From NCBI RefSeq assembly GCF_031846645.1, contig NZ_JAVRHN010000005.1, positions 1 through 64,000 on the forward strand: a stretch of DNA of 64,000 bases, written 5' to 3'. The DNA comes from Autumnicola psychrophila (GTDB lineage: Bacteria > Bacteroidota > Bacteroidia > Flavobacteriales > Flavobacteriaceae). How positions within the stretch are numbered: position 1 is the first letter of the stretch; every line of letters starts with the position of its first letter. The notes under the pieces were generated by a model that was given only the letters and a program-made list of their open reading frames with translations, had not been told where the DNA came from and searched no databases. The position numbers and the translations under genes are program-made. Positions 8,858 to 18,094 of this stretch are shown here, in pieces.

Positions 8858-11311
8858 ATGAAGAGACTTGTATTCTTCTTTTTTTACCTCTTAGTATTTA
8901 CCGCATGCTCAAATGATGCGGAAGAAAAGCTTCCTATCGAAAGTTTTATTCAGAAGGAGGCTTCTGTCATAATTCACTCACCCGATTTAAAAGAATTTTT
9001 GGCGCAGGTTTCTACAAACCCTATTTTATCCAATAAAGCTACAAAGCTCAAGGAATTTAAGGATCAGCTGATTTTTCTGGAGTACATAGATAGTATAGGA
9101 GAAACTCTTATAAGTTATCACGATTTGGAAAAGCAAGGTTCCTATTACCTGCTGGCAACCACAGGAGAGCCAAAAATCAATCTTGATTCTATTAGTGATA
9201 AATCACTGGAAACCTATAAGACCGAAAATTGGCAAATTAAGCACTATACTATAGAAGGAGTCAGCACTTATGTTTCAGAAAAAGGAGAATATTTTTTGGC
9301 CAGCAATTCCCGACAAGTGCTGGAGCAAAGTCTCGAAGATAAGAGCGGTGTCGAAAATGGCAATTTTCAGCAGTTATTTGCTGCGACAGACCGTTCTAAA
9401 GCTTCAGTTTTTATAAATCATAGACTTACTGAAGGTTTTCAGAATTTTTTTAAAGTTCTTCAGTTAAACTCCGCTCGAAAAATGGCAAATTGGAGTGCTG
9501 TAGACATAGAACTGGAAGAAAAACCAATGAAAATAAACGGAATTGCCATTACCGCGGAAGATTCTGCTTCAGTTTTGAATATTTTCAAGCGTGCGGGAGT
9601 AAACAGAAATGAAATTGCAAAGGTAACACCCTCTTCTGCTTCAGGTTTTCTCTCTTTTACCTTTAAAAATGCGGAAATTCTTCAGAAAAATTTTAAAAAG
9701 GTAGGGAAAGATAGTATTAATGAAGCTACAGCGCCTTTTTCTGAAGTAAATGAAATGGGTTTTATATATATGGACGGGAATTCTCTTTTTATACTGAAGT
9801 CCCTTAATATTGAAGAAACCTTTCAAAAGATGCGTTCTAAGAGCAGTGCCGAAAATGACAATTATCGGGATACAGAAATCTACACCATTAATCAAAGTCC
9901 GGAATTCCGCCGAAGTTTTTCTTCTTTAATAACTATAGAAGATCCGAAGCACTTTATAAGACTGAATAACTTCCTGATTTTTGGCAATAATTTAGCTGAT
10001 TTACAAAAAGTAATAGCCGATTTTCAGAATGACAATTCTTTGAGTGAAAAAGCATATTACCGGGAGGCGATGGAGAAACTTTCTTCAGAATCTTCTATGC
10101 TTCTGGTTGCAAATGGAAAGCAGTTTTTACCGCTGCTTGCCAGGAGTGTTGCGGAAGAATTAAAAGCTGATGTCCTTAATATGGAACTTGGTGATTATCG
10201 TATTGGCGCAATACAATTCGTCCAGGAAGACGATTTTGCTCATATTCATGGGATTTTACAAGCATCGGAACAAACACAAGTGTCCGGCGCAGCCCCTGAA
10301 GAAGTATTCTCTGTCTCCCTGGAAGCGGAACTGGCTACCCGACCATTTTTCTTCAAAAATCATCTTACAAATCAGATGGATATTGCGGTGCAGGATGTAA
10401 ATAACACGCTCTACCTCATCTCCAACAAGAATAACATTTACTGGAAGAAGACTTTAGAAAGCAGGATTACCGGAATTATTCATGAAGTAGACCTCTTCAA
10501 AAATGGCAAATTTCAGCTTGCATTTAGTACACAGAATTCTGTGCAGGTTCTGGACAGGAATGGGAACACGGTGAAACCTTTCCCTCTTCAATTTAATGAT
10601 CCTATTACCCAGCCACTATCAGTCTTCGATTACGATAATAATAGAAAATATCGATTTCTGGTCACACAGGGAGACAGAGTCTATATGTACAATGGAGACG
10701 GGAAAGCTGTTAAAGGTTTTGACTTCAGCAAAGCTACTTCAGAAATTAAAAATTCGCCGAAGCACATTAGAATTGGCACCAAAGATTACATCCTGGTATC
10801 TGAAGCGTCCGGAAAAATTAATATTCTGAGCCGGCAGGGTGATGTACGTGTTCCGGTAACCGAAATTTTTGAATTATCAGGAAATGAGTGGTATGAATAC
10901 AACGGAAAATTTATTTCCACAAGTACGACAGGGGAATTAATAAGTATTAGTCAGCAAGGAAAAGTGCAAAAAGAAAACCGAAATCTTGCCGAAAATCACT
11001 ACCTAAACTCTACTCCAAAAACTATACTAACGCTTTCGGATAATATTTTGACAATAGAAGGAAAGAAAGTAGAGCTTGATTTTGGACTATATACCGAACC
11101 TCAGATTTTTTACGTGAATAACCGGGTTTTAATTTCGGTGACAGATACCCAGGCGAAACGGGTTTATCTCTTTAATTCCAACGCTGAACTTTTAGAAGGT
11201 TTTCCGGTTTATGGTACTTCTCAAATCGATCTTAATAATGCAGACCTCGATAGAAACCTGGAATTTGTAGTAGAAGGAGATGATAAGGCACTGTTATACT
11301 ATAAGTTTTAA
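8858..11311 (+). CDS. Large lipoprotein of unknown function, propeller-like C-terminus
   Basis: The 817-aa product begins MKRLVFFFFYLL with lipobox FTAC followed by SNDAEE, so it is a lipoprotein and probably surface-exposed or outer-membrane. An in-frame TTG lies one codon earlier, but the ATG is preferred. The N-terminal ~480 residues are mixed alpha/beta and resemble DUF3352-type proteins. The C-terminal third has recurring strand patterns such as VQVLDRNGNTV, VYMYNGDGKAV and INILSRQGDV, which suggests a beta-propeller. It follows rnhB by 19 nt. Its stop codon directly abuts that of the convergent lipB, with no intergenic base. I cannot assign a function. Confidence 0.7.
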   Translation: MKRLVFFFFYLLVFTACSNDAEEKLPIESFIQKEASVIIHSPDLKEFLAQVSTNPILSNKATKLKEFKDQLIFLEYIDSIGETLISYHDLEKQGSYYLLATTGEPKINLDSISDKSLETYKTENWQIKHYTIEGVSTYVSEKGEYFLASNSRQVLEQSLEDKSGVENGNFQQLFAATDRSKASVFINHRLTEGFQNFFKVLQLNSARKMANWSAVDIELEEKPMKINGIAITAEDSASVLNIFKRAGVNRNEIAKVTPSSASGFLSFTFKNAEILQKNFKKVGKDSINEATAPFSEVNEMGFIYMDGNSLFILKSLNIEETFQKMRSKSSAENDNYRDTEIYTINQSPEFRRSFSSLITIEDPKHFIRLNNFLIFGNNLADLQKVIADFQNDNSLSEKAYYREAMEKLSSESSMLLVANGKQFLPLLARSVAEELKADVLNMELGDYRIGAIQFVQEDDFAHIHGILQASEQTQVSGAAPEEVFSVSLEAELATRPFFFKNHLTNQMDIAVQDVNNTLYLISNKNNIYWKKTLESRITGIIHEVDLFKNGKFQLAFSTQNSVQVLDRNGNTVKPFPLQFNDPITQPLSVFDYDNNRKYRFLVTQGDRVYMYNGDGKAVKGFDFSKATSEIKNSPKHIRIGTKDYILVSEASGKINILSRQGDVRVPVTEIFELSGNEWYEYNGKFISTSTTGELISISQQGKVQKENRNLAENHYLNSTPKTILTLSDNILTIEGKKVELDFGLYTEPQIFYVNNRVLISVTDTQAKRVYLFNSNAELLEGFPVYGTSQIDLNNADLDRNLEFVVEGDDKALLYYKF

Positions 11312-12013
11312 TTATTCCACCAACTCCGCCTCAAAAAGATCTGCGAAATGTTTTAATAATTTCTCCTGAACTTCAGGCAACGGAATCTCTTTTTTACCTA
11401 ATTCTACGTTTAAAGAAGTAACCGCTTTATCTTTAATTCCACAGGGAACAATATTATCAAAATATCCAAGATCGGAATTCACATTAAGTGCAAGCCCATG
11501 CATGGTCACCCAGCGGCTTGCCCTTACCCCCATCGCACAAATTTTTCTTGCAAATGGTGTATTTATATCAAGCCAAACTCCCGTTTCGCCTTCACTTCTT
11601 TCAGCTTTTAATCCGTATTCTTTTAACGTGAGAATCACAGCCTCTTCCAGCAACCGTAAATATTTATGAATATCCGTAAAAAAATTATCCAGATCGAGAA
11701 TTGGATAAGCCACCAACTGCCCGGGGCCGTGATAGGTGATATCGCCTCCCCGATTTATTTTGTAAAAACTGGCGTTTTTCTGCTTCAGTTCTTCTTCAGA
11801 AATCAGCAAATTCGCAGCGTCACCACTTTTTCCTAAAGTATAAACGTGTGGATGCTCGACAAGCAAAAGATAATTTGAAGTCGGTTCCGTAGCGTTTTCT
11901 CTGCGGTTTTTAATTTTTAGATCCAAAGTCGCTTTAAACAACTTTTCCTGGTACTCCCAGGTTTCCTTGTAATCTTTTAATCCCAGCCTTTGAATTTCAA
12001 CTTTTCTGTTCAT
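11312..12013 (-). CDS. lipB: Lipoyl(octanoyl) transferase
   Basis: LipB moves octanoyl groups from acyl carrier protein to lipoyl domains of 2-oxoacid dehydrogenases and GcvH. The 233-aa sequence has the signature RGGDITYHGPGQLVAYP (from residue 88), the conserved Lys157 in RKICAMGVRASRWVT, MHGLALNV, and the active-site Cys191 in NIVPCGI. Length is close to the usual 210-230. It starts 4 nt after the stop of the small yqaE-like gene, so the two form an operon driven from 12197-12204. No lipA is present in the window. Confidence 0.97.
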   Translation of the reverse strand: MNRKVEIQRLGLKDYKETWEYQEKLFKATLDLKIKNRRENATEPTSNYLLLVEHPHVYTLGKSGDAANLLISEEELKQKNASFYKINRGGDITYHGPGQLVAYPILDLDNFFTDIHKYLRLLEEAVILTLKEYGLKAERSEGETGVWLDINTPFARKICAMGVRASRWVTMHGLALNVNSDLGYFDNIVPCGIKDKAVTSLNVELGKKEIPLPEVQEKLLKHFADLFEAELVE

Positions 12014-12017
12014 TTTT

Positions 12018-12176
12018 CTAGCTCTTTGGATTATTCAGAATAATTAACGCGGCAATTACACCCGGGATCCAGCCTAAGAGTGTAAGGATAAGAACAATCA
12101 CTATTGAACCACAACCTTTGTCATAGACCGCCAGCGGAGGAAATAAAACCGATAAGACAACGCGCCAGATACTCAT
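12018..12176 (-). CDS. YqaE/Pmp3 family small membrane protein
   Basis: This 52-residue gene reads MSIWRVVLSVLFPPLAVYDK and continues to the end KS. It has two hydrophobic segments, the first with the family's FPPLAV motif and the second around the LGWIPGVIAALIIL signature. Members are small hydrophobic membrane proteins linked to salt or membrane stress in yeast, plants and bacteria. Its start lies 20 nt downstream of a perfect TATCTTTG box, and its stop is 4 nt before the lipB ATG. Family assignment is strong; a physiological role here is inferred only from the family. Confidence 0.9.
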   Translation of the reverse strand: MSIWRVVLSVLFPPLAVYDKGCGSIVIVLILTLLGWIPGVIAALIILNNPKS

Positions 12177-12196
12177 TTTACTCTAATTTTTCGGCA

Positions 12197-12204
12197 CAAA
12201 GATA
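12197..12204 (-). promoter_or_regulatory. Promoter -7 box of the yqaE-like/lipB operon
   Basis: TATCTTTG on the minus strand is a perfect TAnnTTTG match, 20 nt upstream of the small ORF's ATG. No clear -33 TTG was found. Confidence 0.55.
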
Positions 12205-12231
12205 GAATTAAAATTTCGGCTTTCACTGGGA

Positions 12232-12262
12232 TTGGTGGATAGCCTGATTGTCATTATATTTG
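12232..12262 (+). promoter_or_regulatory. lysS promoter (TTG-N20-TATATTTG)
   Basis: TTG (12232-12234) and TATATTTG (12255-12262) are separated by 20 nt, matching the two-part Bacteroidota consensus. The ATG of lysS is 46 nt downstream of the -7 box. Confidence 0.65.
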
Positions 12263-12308
12263 CACCTGCCAAAGGTATAAGCCGGGCAATAATTGACAAA
12301 ATAACATC

Positions 12309-14006
12309 ATGCAGCTATCTGAACAGGAAATTGTAAGAAGGGAAAAACTATCTGCCCTTAGAAAATCCGGAATCAATCCTTATCCAGCCGAACTTTTCCC
12401 GGTGGACCACACTACTTCTGAAATAAAGTCCAATTTTGAGGAAGGAAAAAAAGTGGTCATCGCAGGTCGGTTAATGTCGCGACGGATCCAGGGAAAAGCC
12501 TCGTTTGCGGAATTGCAGGATTCAAAAGGAAAAATTCAGGTTTATTTTAACCGCGATGAAATTTGCCCAGATGAGGATAAAAGTAAATACAATGATGTTT
12601 ACAAGAAGCTGCTCGATATTGGTGATTTTATAGGAATAGAAGGGGAACTTTTTAAAACTAAAGTTGGGGAGATGACGGTAATGGTAAAAGATTACAGCTT
12701 GCTGAGCAAATCTTTACGCCCGCTCCCGCTTCCTAAAACCGATAAAGAAGGTAATACTCATGATGGTTTTAAAGATCCTGAACATCGTTACCGCCAGCGT
12801 TATGCCGACCTGGCTGTGAATCCGCAGGTGAAGGAAGTTTTTATAAAACGTACGAAGTTATTTAATGCAATGCGGAATTTCTTCAACGACAAAGGTTATT
12901 TTGAAGTTGAAACGCCAATCCTACAATCTATTCCCGGAGGTGCTGCGGCGCGGCCATTTATCACGCATCACAACGCACTTGATATTCCGCTTTACTTAAG
13001 AATCGCAAATGAGTTGTATTTAAAGCGCCTAATTGTTGGGGGTTTTGACGGAGTTTATGAGTTTTCGAAAAACTTCAGAAATGAAGGAATGGACAGAACC
13101 CATAATCCGGAATTTACCGCAATGGAGATTTACGTAGCATATAAAGACTACAACTGGATGATGGATTTTACCGAAAAACTTCTGGAGCATTGTGCCATTG
13201 CCGTTAATGGCACAACAGAGGCAACTTTTGGAAAGCACCAGGTAGATTTTAAAGCTCCTTATAAGCGCATTACCATGATAGATGCCATTAAAGAATTTAC
13301 CGGTTATGATGTTACCGGAAAATCTGAAAAAGAGCTTTTTGAAGCTGCCAAAGAAATGGGAATCGAGGTAGATGATACCATGGGCAAAGGAAAACTTATC
13401 GATGAAATCTTTGGGGAAAAATGCGAAGGCAACTTTATCCAGCCGACTTTTATTACAGATTATCCCAAGGAAATGAGTCCGCTTTGTAAGGAACATCGTG
13501 ACAATCCGGAATTGACGGAGCGCTTTGAGCTAATGGTCTGCGGAAAAGAAATTGCCAACGCCTATTCTGAATTAAATGATCCTATAGACCAGCGCGAGCG
13601 TTTCGAGGAACAACTGAAGCTTTCTGAAAAAGGAGATGACGAGGCAATGTTTATCGACGACGACTTTCTTCGTGCACTGGAATACGGAATGCCACCAACT
13701 TCGGGACTGGGAATTGGTATGGACAGGTTGATCATGTTTTTAACCAATAAACAATCCATCCAGGAAGTATTGTTCTTTCCGCAAATGAAACCAGAGAAAA
13801 AAGCTCCAACCCCGAAACCGGAAGATTTTATTAAAATCGGAGTTCCGCAGGAATGGGTGGATGTGGTGATGCATGAATTTGTAAGCGTTGCTAAACTAAA
13901 AGAAAATAAACCTACCCAAGTACATCAAAAACTTAATGGGCTGAGGAAAAAGAACAAATTGCCTATAGCCGCCCTGCAACTGGAAGATGTTGAAAAGTGG
14001 TTTTAG
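12309..14006 (+). CDS. lysS: Lysine-tRNA ligase, class II
   Basis: The 565-aa enzyme charges tRNA-Lys. It has an N-terminal OB-fold anticodon-binding domain (about 50-150). The catalytic class II core follows, with motif 2 FRNEGMDRTHNPEFT near residues 255-270 and motif 3 GLGIGMDRLIMF near 466. It is about 60 residues longer than E. coli LysS. The extra C-terminal segment (from about 500) is basic and helical and ends QLEDVEKWF. Such a tail is seen in other Bacteroidota LysRS to my knowledge. It has its own promoter and a strong terminator, so it is monocistronic. Confidence 0.97.
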   Translation: MQLSEQEIVRREKLSALRKSGINPYPAELFPVDHTTSEIKSNFEEGKKVVIAGRLMSRRIQGKASFAELQDSKGKIQVYFNRDEICPDEDKSKYNDVYKKLLDIGDFIGIEGELFKTKVGEMTVMVKDYSLLSKSLRPLPLPKTDKEGNTHDGFKDPEHRYRQRYADLAVNPQVKEVFIKRTKLFNAMRNFFNDKGYFEVETPILQSIPGGAAARPFITHHNALDIPLYLRIANELYLKRLIVGGFDGVYEFSKNFRNEGMDRTHNPEFTAMEIYVAYKDYNWMMDFTEKLLEHCAIAVNGTTEATFGKHQVDFKAPYKRITMIDAIKEFTGYDVTGKSEKELFEAAKEMGIEVDDTMGKGKLIDEIFGEKCEGNFIQPTFITDYPKEMSPLCKEHRDNPELTERFELMVCGKEIANAYSELNDPIDQRERFEEQLKLSEKGDDEAMFIDDDFLRALEYGMPPTSGLGIGMDRLIMFLTNKQSIQEVLFFPQMKPEKKAPTPKPEDFIKIGVPQEWVDVVMHEFVSVAKLKENKPTQVHQKLNGLRKKNKLPIAALQLEDVEKWF

Positions 14007-14041
14007 GCTTTCAAAACCAAAATTTCGCTCTTTAAAAAATA

Positions 14042-14090
14042 AACCAGCATTTAGTTTTTCATTTAATAAAACTAAATGCTGGTTCTCTTT
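14042..14090 (+). terminator. Intrinsic terminator of lysS
   Basis: A 17-bp perfect inverted repeat, AACCAGCATTTAGTTTT (14042-14058) with its complement at 14068-14084, encloses a 9-nt loop and is followed by CTCTTT. It lies 36 nt after the lysS stop. Confidence 0.85.
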
Positions 14091-14134
14091 ATCCCACCAT
14101 CAGGGACTGATATTTTTTTTACTATCTTAAAAGG

Positions 14135-14683
14135 GTGAAAGTAGTAGATATACCTAAACAACCCCCTCTTTTTATTTCTTACCTTCGGGTTGGACAGTAT
14201 CTTTATTATTCGCTATTGCTTTTCATGGCAGAATCATATCTCTTTGGAAGACTTCTGAAAATTGCTTTGCTGGAAAGCCGCCTCTGGAGTATTATTTTTT
14301 GGGGCATCTGTTTTTTGTTTTCCTTTGTTCATGTTTTTCTGATAATAATGGATGGCTGGTCAAGATACCAGGATTATAAAAAAATTAAGGATCAATTTTA
14401 TATCTATGGGTTTCATACACGCATTGCTGCCCATTTTAGAGGATCAAAATGCCAGAGAACAGCGGTAATTGTTGCAGCCACAGAACTCGGATTTGGCAAA
14501 AAGGCGAAAAGCTTCTACCAGAAAATTGGAATTGACAACTATCACTTTATTCCTGAATTTGCAGTTAAAGATCCCATTTTCATTCTCAAAAGACATTTCT
14601 GGTCTCGTACATTTTTGGAAAAACACTATGAGCCTAAATTTAATTATAGAAAAATTTCCCGGTCCAGAATGGAACATACATAA
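14135..14683 (+). CDS. Unknown membrane protein, GTG start
   Basis: I do not recognise this 182-aa protein. The best start is GTG. Two hydrophobic helices (about 25-45 and 52-75) are followed by a soluble, basic, aromatic-rich C-terminal region of about 105 residues with no visible catalytic motif. The topology suggests a cytoplasmic C-terminal domain anchored to the inner membrane. It is isolated: lysS is terminated upstream and the next gene is on the opposite strand. Its reality rests on length, hydrophobic pattern and the lack of a competing frame. Confidence 0.6.
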   Translation: MKVVDIPKQPPLFISYLRVGQYLYYSLLLFMAESYLFGRLLKIALLESRLWSIIFWGICFLFSFVHVFLIIMDGWSRYQDYKKIKDQFYIYGFHTRIAAHFRGSKCQRTAVIVAATELGFGKKAKSFYQKIGIDNYHFIPEFAVKDPIFILKRHFWSRTFLEKHYEPKFNYRKISRSRMEHT

Positions 14684-14756
14684 ATTTTAAGAAGCCTAAA
14701 ATTCAGAGATTAACATCTTTAACTTTATGTATCACCCAAATTTTCCCATCTGCTGC

Positions 14757-14996
14757 TTATTTTGGACCAAAGGCTCCACTAATTTTATTCCCAATTCCAC
14801 CTAAACCATCATCAGATTTTTTTCCATCCTTATTTTCTCCGTCAGGTTCATCCTTATTAAGATAATTATCTACCTGCCCTGCAATTCCAGGCGGTAATCT
14901 ATCTTTAAGAAAAGATGCTACCGTTCTCACTGCAGTTTCTGCCTGTGATTCTGTAATTCCTGCTTTTTGGGCCACTAATTGCACTACTTTTTTCAT
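14757..14996 (-). CDS. Small helical protein with acidic linker, unknown function
   Basis: The 79-aa protein begins MKKVVQLVAQKAGITESQAE. Residues 1-48 form two or three predicted helices that recall DUF2267/DUF2780-type small domains (KAGITESQAETAVRTVASFLKDRLP). The tail (from about 49) is charged and Gly-rich, ending KISGAFGPK. There is no signal peptide. It stands alone between convergent and divergent neighbours. Family members often occur in stress-linked loci, but no role can be shown here. Confidence 0.6.
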   Translation of the reverse strand: MKKVVQLVAQKAGITESQAETAVRTVASFLKDRLPPGIAGQVDNYLNKDEPDGENKDGKKSDDGLGGIGNKISGAFGPK

Positions 14997-15311
14997 AACT
15001 CAATTATTTATTTACTCTTCAATTTAATCAGTAAATACCATTTTTCCCATTCTTAAACAGAACTTAACAAATGATTATCACACTGTCCTTCAAAGTAGTA
15101 TCAACTTTATACATAGCAAGATTTACAGAAACAGACATCTTCCTTTAATAAAATTCCAATTAAGTTATCTTTGTACCCTTTCCCCAATTCATATTTTTCA
15201 ACTAATTTTTAAACCATTCAGGCTTTGACAAGTCAAAGAAACACCAGGAGATCATCTTTTTTTATAATTCAGATCTCCGGTTAATTAAACAAACCCTCAA
15301 TTAACAAATTC
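14997..15311. other. 315-bp gap without a gene
   Basis: This is the divergent region between the 79-aa gene and the metalloprotease. It holds one perfect TAnnTTTG box on the plus strand (TATCTTTG, 15166-15173), 138 nt before the metalloprotease ATG, which would give a long 5' leader. Only a 25-codon ORF was seen, which I rejected. No riboswitch-like structure was recognised. Confidence 0.6.
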
Positions 15312-17813
15312 ATGATTAAAAATTTTTCTTACAAGGCGCTACTTGTGGCTTTGTCTGTATCTGTTTCCGGTTGTGCTGTTTTTCAGGCAGGAAAAACTGA
15401 AAATGCTCAAACTTCAGAAAATACAGAAGCCAAAAGCAAAGACAAGCTAAAGCCTTACAAAAAAGTAATTACTAAAGAAGCAAGAACTGATGAAGGCATG
15501 TTCACGGTACATAAAGTGGACGATAAATATTATTATGAAATTCCGGACAGTCTCTTTAATCGCGAAATGCTCACGGTTACCCGGATTGCGAAAACTGCCA
15601 GCGGAATTGGCTTTGGTGGTGGAAAACAAAATACTCAGGTTCATAAATGGGAAAAGAAAGGGGACGATGTTTTGCTTCGCGTAGTTTCTTATGAAGTGTA
15701 CGCAGCAGATTCTTTACCGGTGCACGAGGCTGTCGTGAACTCCAACTTTGAGCCAATCCTTCAGAAGTTTCCTATTCAGACTGTAAGAAAAGATTCGGTG
15801 TATAATAACGTGGTTATTGACGTTACTGCACTTTACACCAAAGATATTATGGCGCTGGGCCTTCAGGATGATGAGAGAAAGGAATACAAGGTCTCCCGCC
15901 TGGACGAGGATCGTTCTTATATCGATACCATAAGAAGTTATCCAGAAAATGTAGAGGTACGGCACGTAAAAACCTACAACGCAGGAAATCCTCCTTCTAA
16001 CAGCAGTTTAGGTTCTATTTCTTTAGAATTTAGTAATTCCATGATTTTACTGCCAAAAGAGCCCATGGAACGTCGCTATTTTGACCAGCGTGTTGGCTGG
16101 TTCGCGCGAGAACAGACAGATTATGGTCTGGATGCACAAAAAAGTGAGGAAGTCCGCTATTTAGATCGTTGGAGACTTGAGGTAAAAGAGGAAGACATGG
16201 AGAAGTTCGAAAGAGGCGAGCTTGTAGAACCAAAAGAACCAATTGTATATTACATCGATAGAGCCACTCCGCGAAAATGGGTTCCTTATATCGAACAGGG
16301 GATAGAAGACTGGCAGGTAGCCTTTGAAGAAGCAGGCTTTAAAAATGCAATTATCGCCAAAGATCCACCTTCTAAAGAAGAAGATCCGGACTGGAGCCCT
16401 GAAGATGTGCGCTATTCTGTAGTTCGCTACCTGGCTTCCCCTATTCCAAATGCAAACGGACCTCACGTTAGTGATCCACGTTCAGGAGAAATCCTGGAAT
16501 CTGATATTAACTGGTACCATAACGTGATGACTTTGCTAAGAAACTGGTTTTTTGTGCAAACTGCTGCAATTAACGAAGATGCACAAGGCGTTGCCTTTAA
16601 AGATGAAGTTATGGGCCGATTAATCCGTTTCGTTTCGTCTCATGAAGTTGGGCACACACTTGGTCTTCCGCATAACATGGGAAGCAGCGTGGCTTATCCT
16701 GTAGAAAAACTGCGTGATCCTGTTTTTACGGCAGAATTTGGTACGGCTCCTTCTATTATGGACTATGCACGTTTTAACTATATTGCGCAACCGGGAGATG
16801 GTGATGTCGCTTTAATGCCAAATATCGGTCCATACGATAAATATGCCATCAAGTGGGGTTACCGTCCTATTCCGGAAAAAGAAGGAAGAGAAGAAAAAGA
16901 AATTCTTGACCAATGGATCCTCGAACATGCAGGTGATCCTATGTATCGCTTCGGAAGACAACAAGGTGGCGGCGTAATAGATCCAAGTTCACAAACCGAA
17001 GATTTAGGTGACGATGCTGTTCTTGCAAGCGAATACGGAATTAAAAACCTAAAGCGTATCCTTCCAAACCTATTGGAATGGACTGCAGAAGACGGAAAAG
17101 ACTATGAAGATCTTGATGACCTCTACGGTCAGGTTGTAGCCCAGTACAACAGGTACATGGGACATGTCGCAGCCAATATTGGAGGAATTTATGAAAATTA
17201 CAAAACCTACGATCAGGAAGGTGCAGTTTATACTCATGTAGACAAAGAGAAACAGCAAAAAGCTATGAACTTTTTGCACACTCAGCTCTTTGAAACTCCT
17301 GAATGGCTTATGGATCCTAATATCTTTAATAAAGTTGAATTCGACGGAAATATTGAAAGGATAAGAAGTATGCAGGAACGTGCGCTCAATAATATCCTCG
17401 ATTTCGGAAGAATGGCTCGTTTAATGGAAAACGAAGAAGTGAACGGTAGCGAAGCTTATAGCCTACTAAACATGATGACCGATCTTAGAAAAGGAATCTG
17501 GAGCGAACTATCTTCAGGAGGAAAAACAGACAGGTACCGTAGGAACCTTCAGCGGGCTTACCTGGACAGGATGGAATACTTAATGACCAAAGAACAGGCA
17601 GAGATTCCTGCGCGATATAGAAATTGGGTTACGCAGAGCAGTATAGATGTTGCCCAAAGTGATATACGTCCGGTAGTACGTGGAGAACTTAAAGCCCTCC
17701 AAAGGCAGATAAGAAATTCCGTTTACAATTCTGGTGATACGTTAACCAAATATCATTTACAGGATGCGCTGGAGCGAATAGATTTAATATTAAATCCTAT
17801 TGCTAAAGGATAA
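15312..17813 (+). CDS. Zinc-dependent metalloprotease lipoprotein (DUF5117/DUF5118 type)
   Basis: The 833-aa product has a lipoprotein signal with lipobox VSGC, then a DUF5118/DUF5117-like N-terminal half. The metzincin zinc motif HEVGHTLGLPH (HExxHxxGxxH) lies near residue 443, followed by a Met-turn in PSIMDYARF. The Glu and three His needed for zinc and catalysis are all present. These proteases are common in Bacteroidota and are thought to be periplasmic or outer-membrane, with unknown natural substrates. It is monocistronic, with a terminator 20 nt after the stop. Confidence 0.93.
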   Translation: MIKNFSYKALLVALSVSVSGCAVFQAGKTENAQTSENTEAKSKDKLKPYKKVITKEARTDEGMFTVHKVDDKYYYEIPDSLFNREMLTVTRIAKTASGIGFGGGKQNTQVHKWEKKGDDVLLRVVSYEVYAADSLPVHEAVVNSNFEPILQKFPIQTVRKDSVYNNVVIDVTALYTKDIMALGLQDDERKEYKVSRLDEDRSYIDTIRSYPENVEVRHVKTYNAGNPPSNSSLGSISLEFSNSMILLPKEPMERRYFDQRVGWFAREQTDYGLDAQKSEEVRYLDRWRLEVKEEDMEKFERGELVEPKEPIVYYIDRATPRKWVPYIEQGIEDWQVAFEEAGFKNAIIAKDPPSKEEDPDWSPEDVRYSVVRYLASPIPNANGPHVSDPRSGEILESDINWYHNVMTLLRNWFFVQTAAINEDAQGVAFKDEVMGRLIRFVSSHEVGHTLGLPHNMGSSVAYPVEKLRDPVFTAEFGTAPSIMDYARFNYIAQPGDGDVALMPNIGPYDKYAIKWGYRPIPEKEGREEKEILDQWILEHAGDPMYRFGRQQGGGVIDPSSQTEDLGDDAVLASEYGIKNLKRILPNLLEWTAEDGKDYEDLDDLYGQVVAQYNRYMGHVAANIGGIYENYKTYDQEGAVYTHVDKEKQQKAMNFLHTQLFETPEWLMDPNIFNKVEFDGNIERIRSMQERALNNILDFGRMARLMENEEVNGSEAYSLLNMMTDLRKGIWSELSSGGKTDRYRRNLQRAYLDRMEYLMTKEQAEIPARYRNWVTQSSIDVAQSDIRPVVRGELKALQRQIRNSVYNSGDTLTKYHLQDALERIDLILNPIAKG

Positions 17814-17832
17814 TTACCCTTAACAAATGTAG

Positions 17833-17865
17833 AAGCCTGCCATTTTTTAGTGGCAGGCTTTTTTT
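17833..17865 (+). terminator. Intrinsic terminator of the metalloprotease gene
   Basis: AAGCCTGCCA (17833-17842) pairs with TGGCAGGCTT (17851-17860) and runs into T7 (17859-17865). Confidence 0.92.
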
Positions 17866-18094
17866 ATGGATGTCTTTTTTGCAACGGAAATTGCGTTTTT
17901 CCAGTAAAAACGTAGGTTAAGGAGTACTTTATGGTTAACGCTTTTTCACAATACTTCCCATTATCTAAACTAATTTTTAAACCGCTTTAAGATTCGAGTT
18001 AAAGTAAGATTAAACAGTCTCCAAAATTTTACCGCAGCATTAAATTTTTACAATTTTGAAGTCAATATTTATTAACTATAAAATAAAGGAATCT

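Noticed and set aside
13029..13496. 155-aa minus-strand ORF inside lysS
   Set aside because: Shadow of the class II catalytic core of lysyl-tRNA synthetase.
15067..15150. Short ORFs (about 25 codons) in the gaps before the metalloprotease and before the acidic lipoprotein
   Set aside because: No hydrophobic or family pattern, no promoter or coupling; expected by chance in AT-rich DNA.
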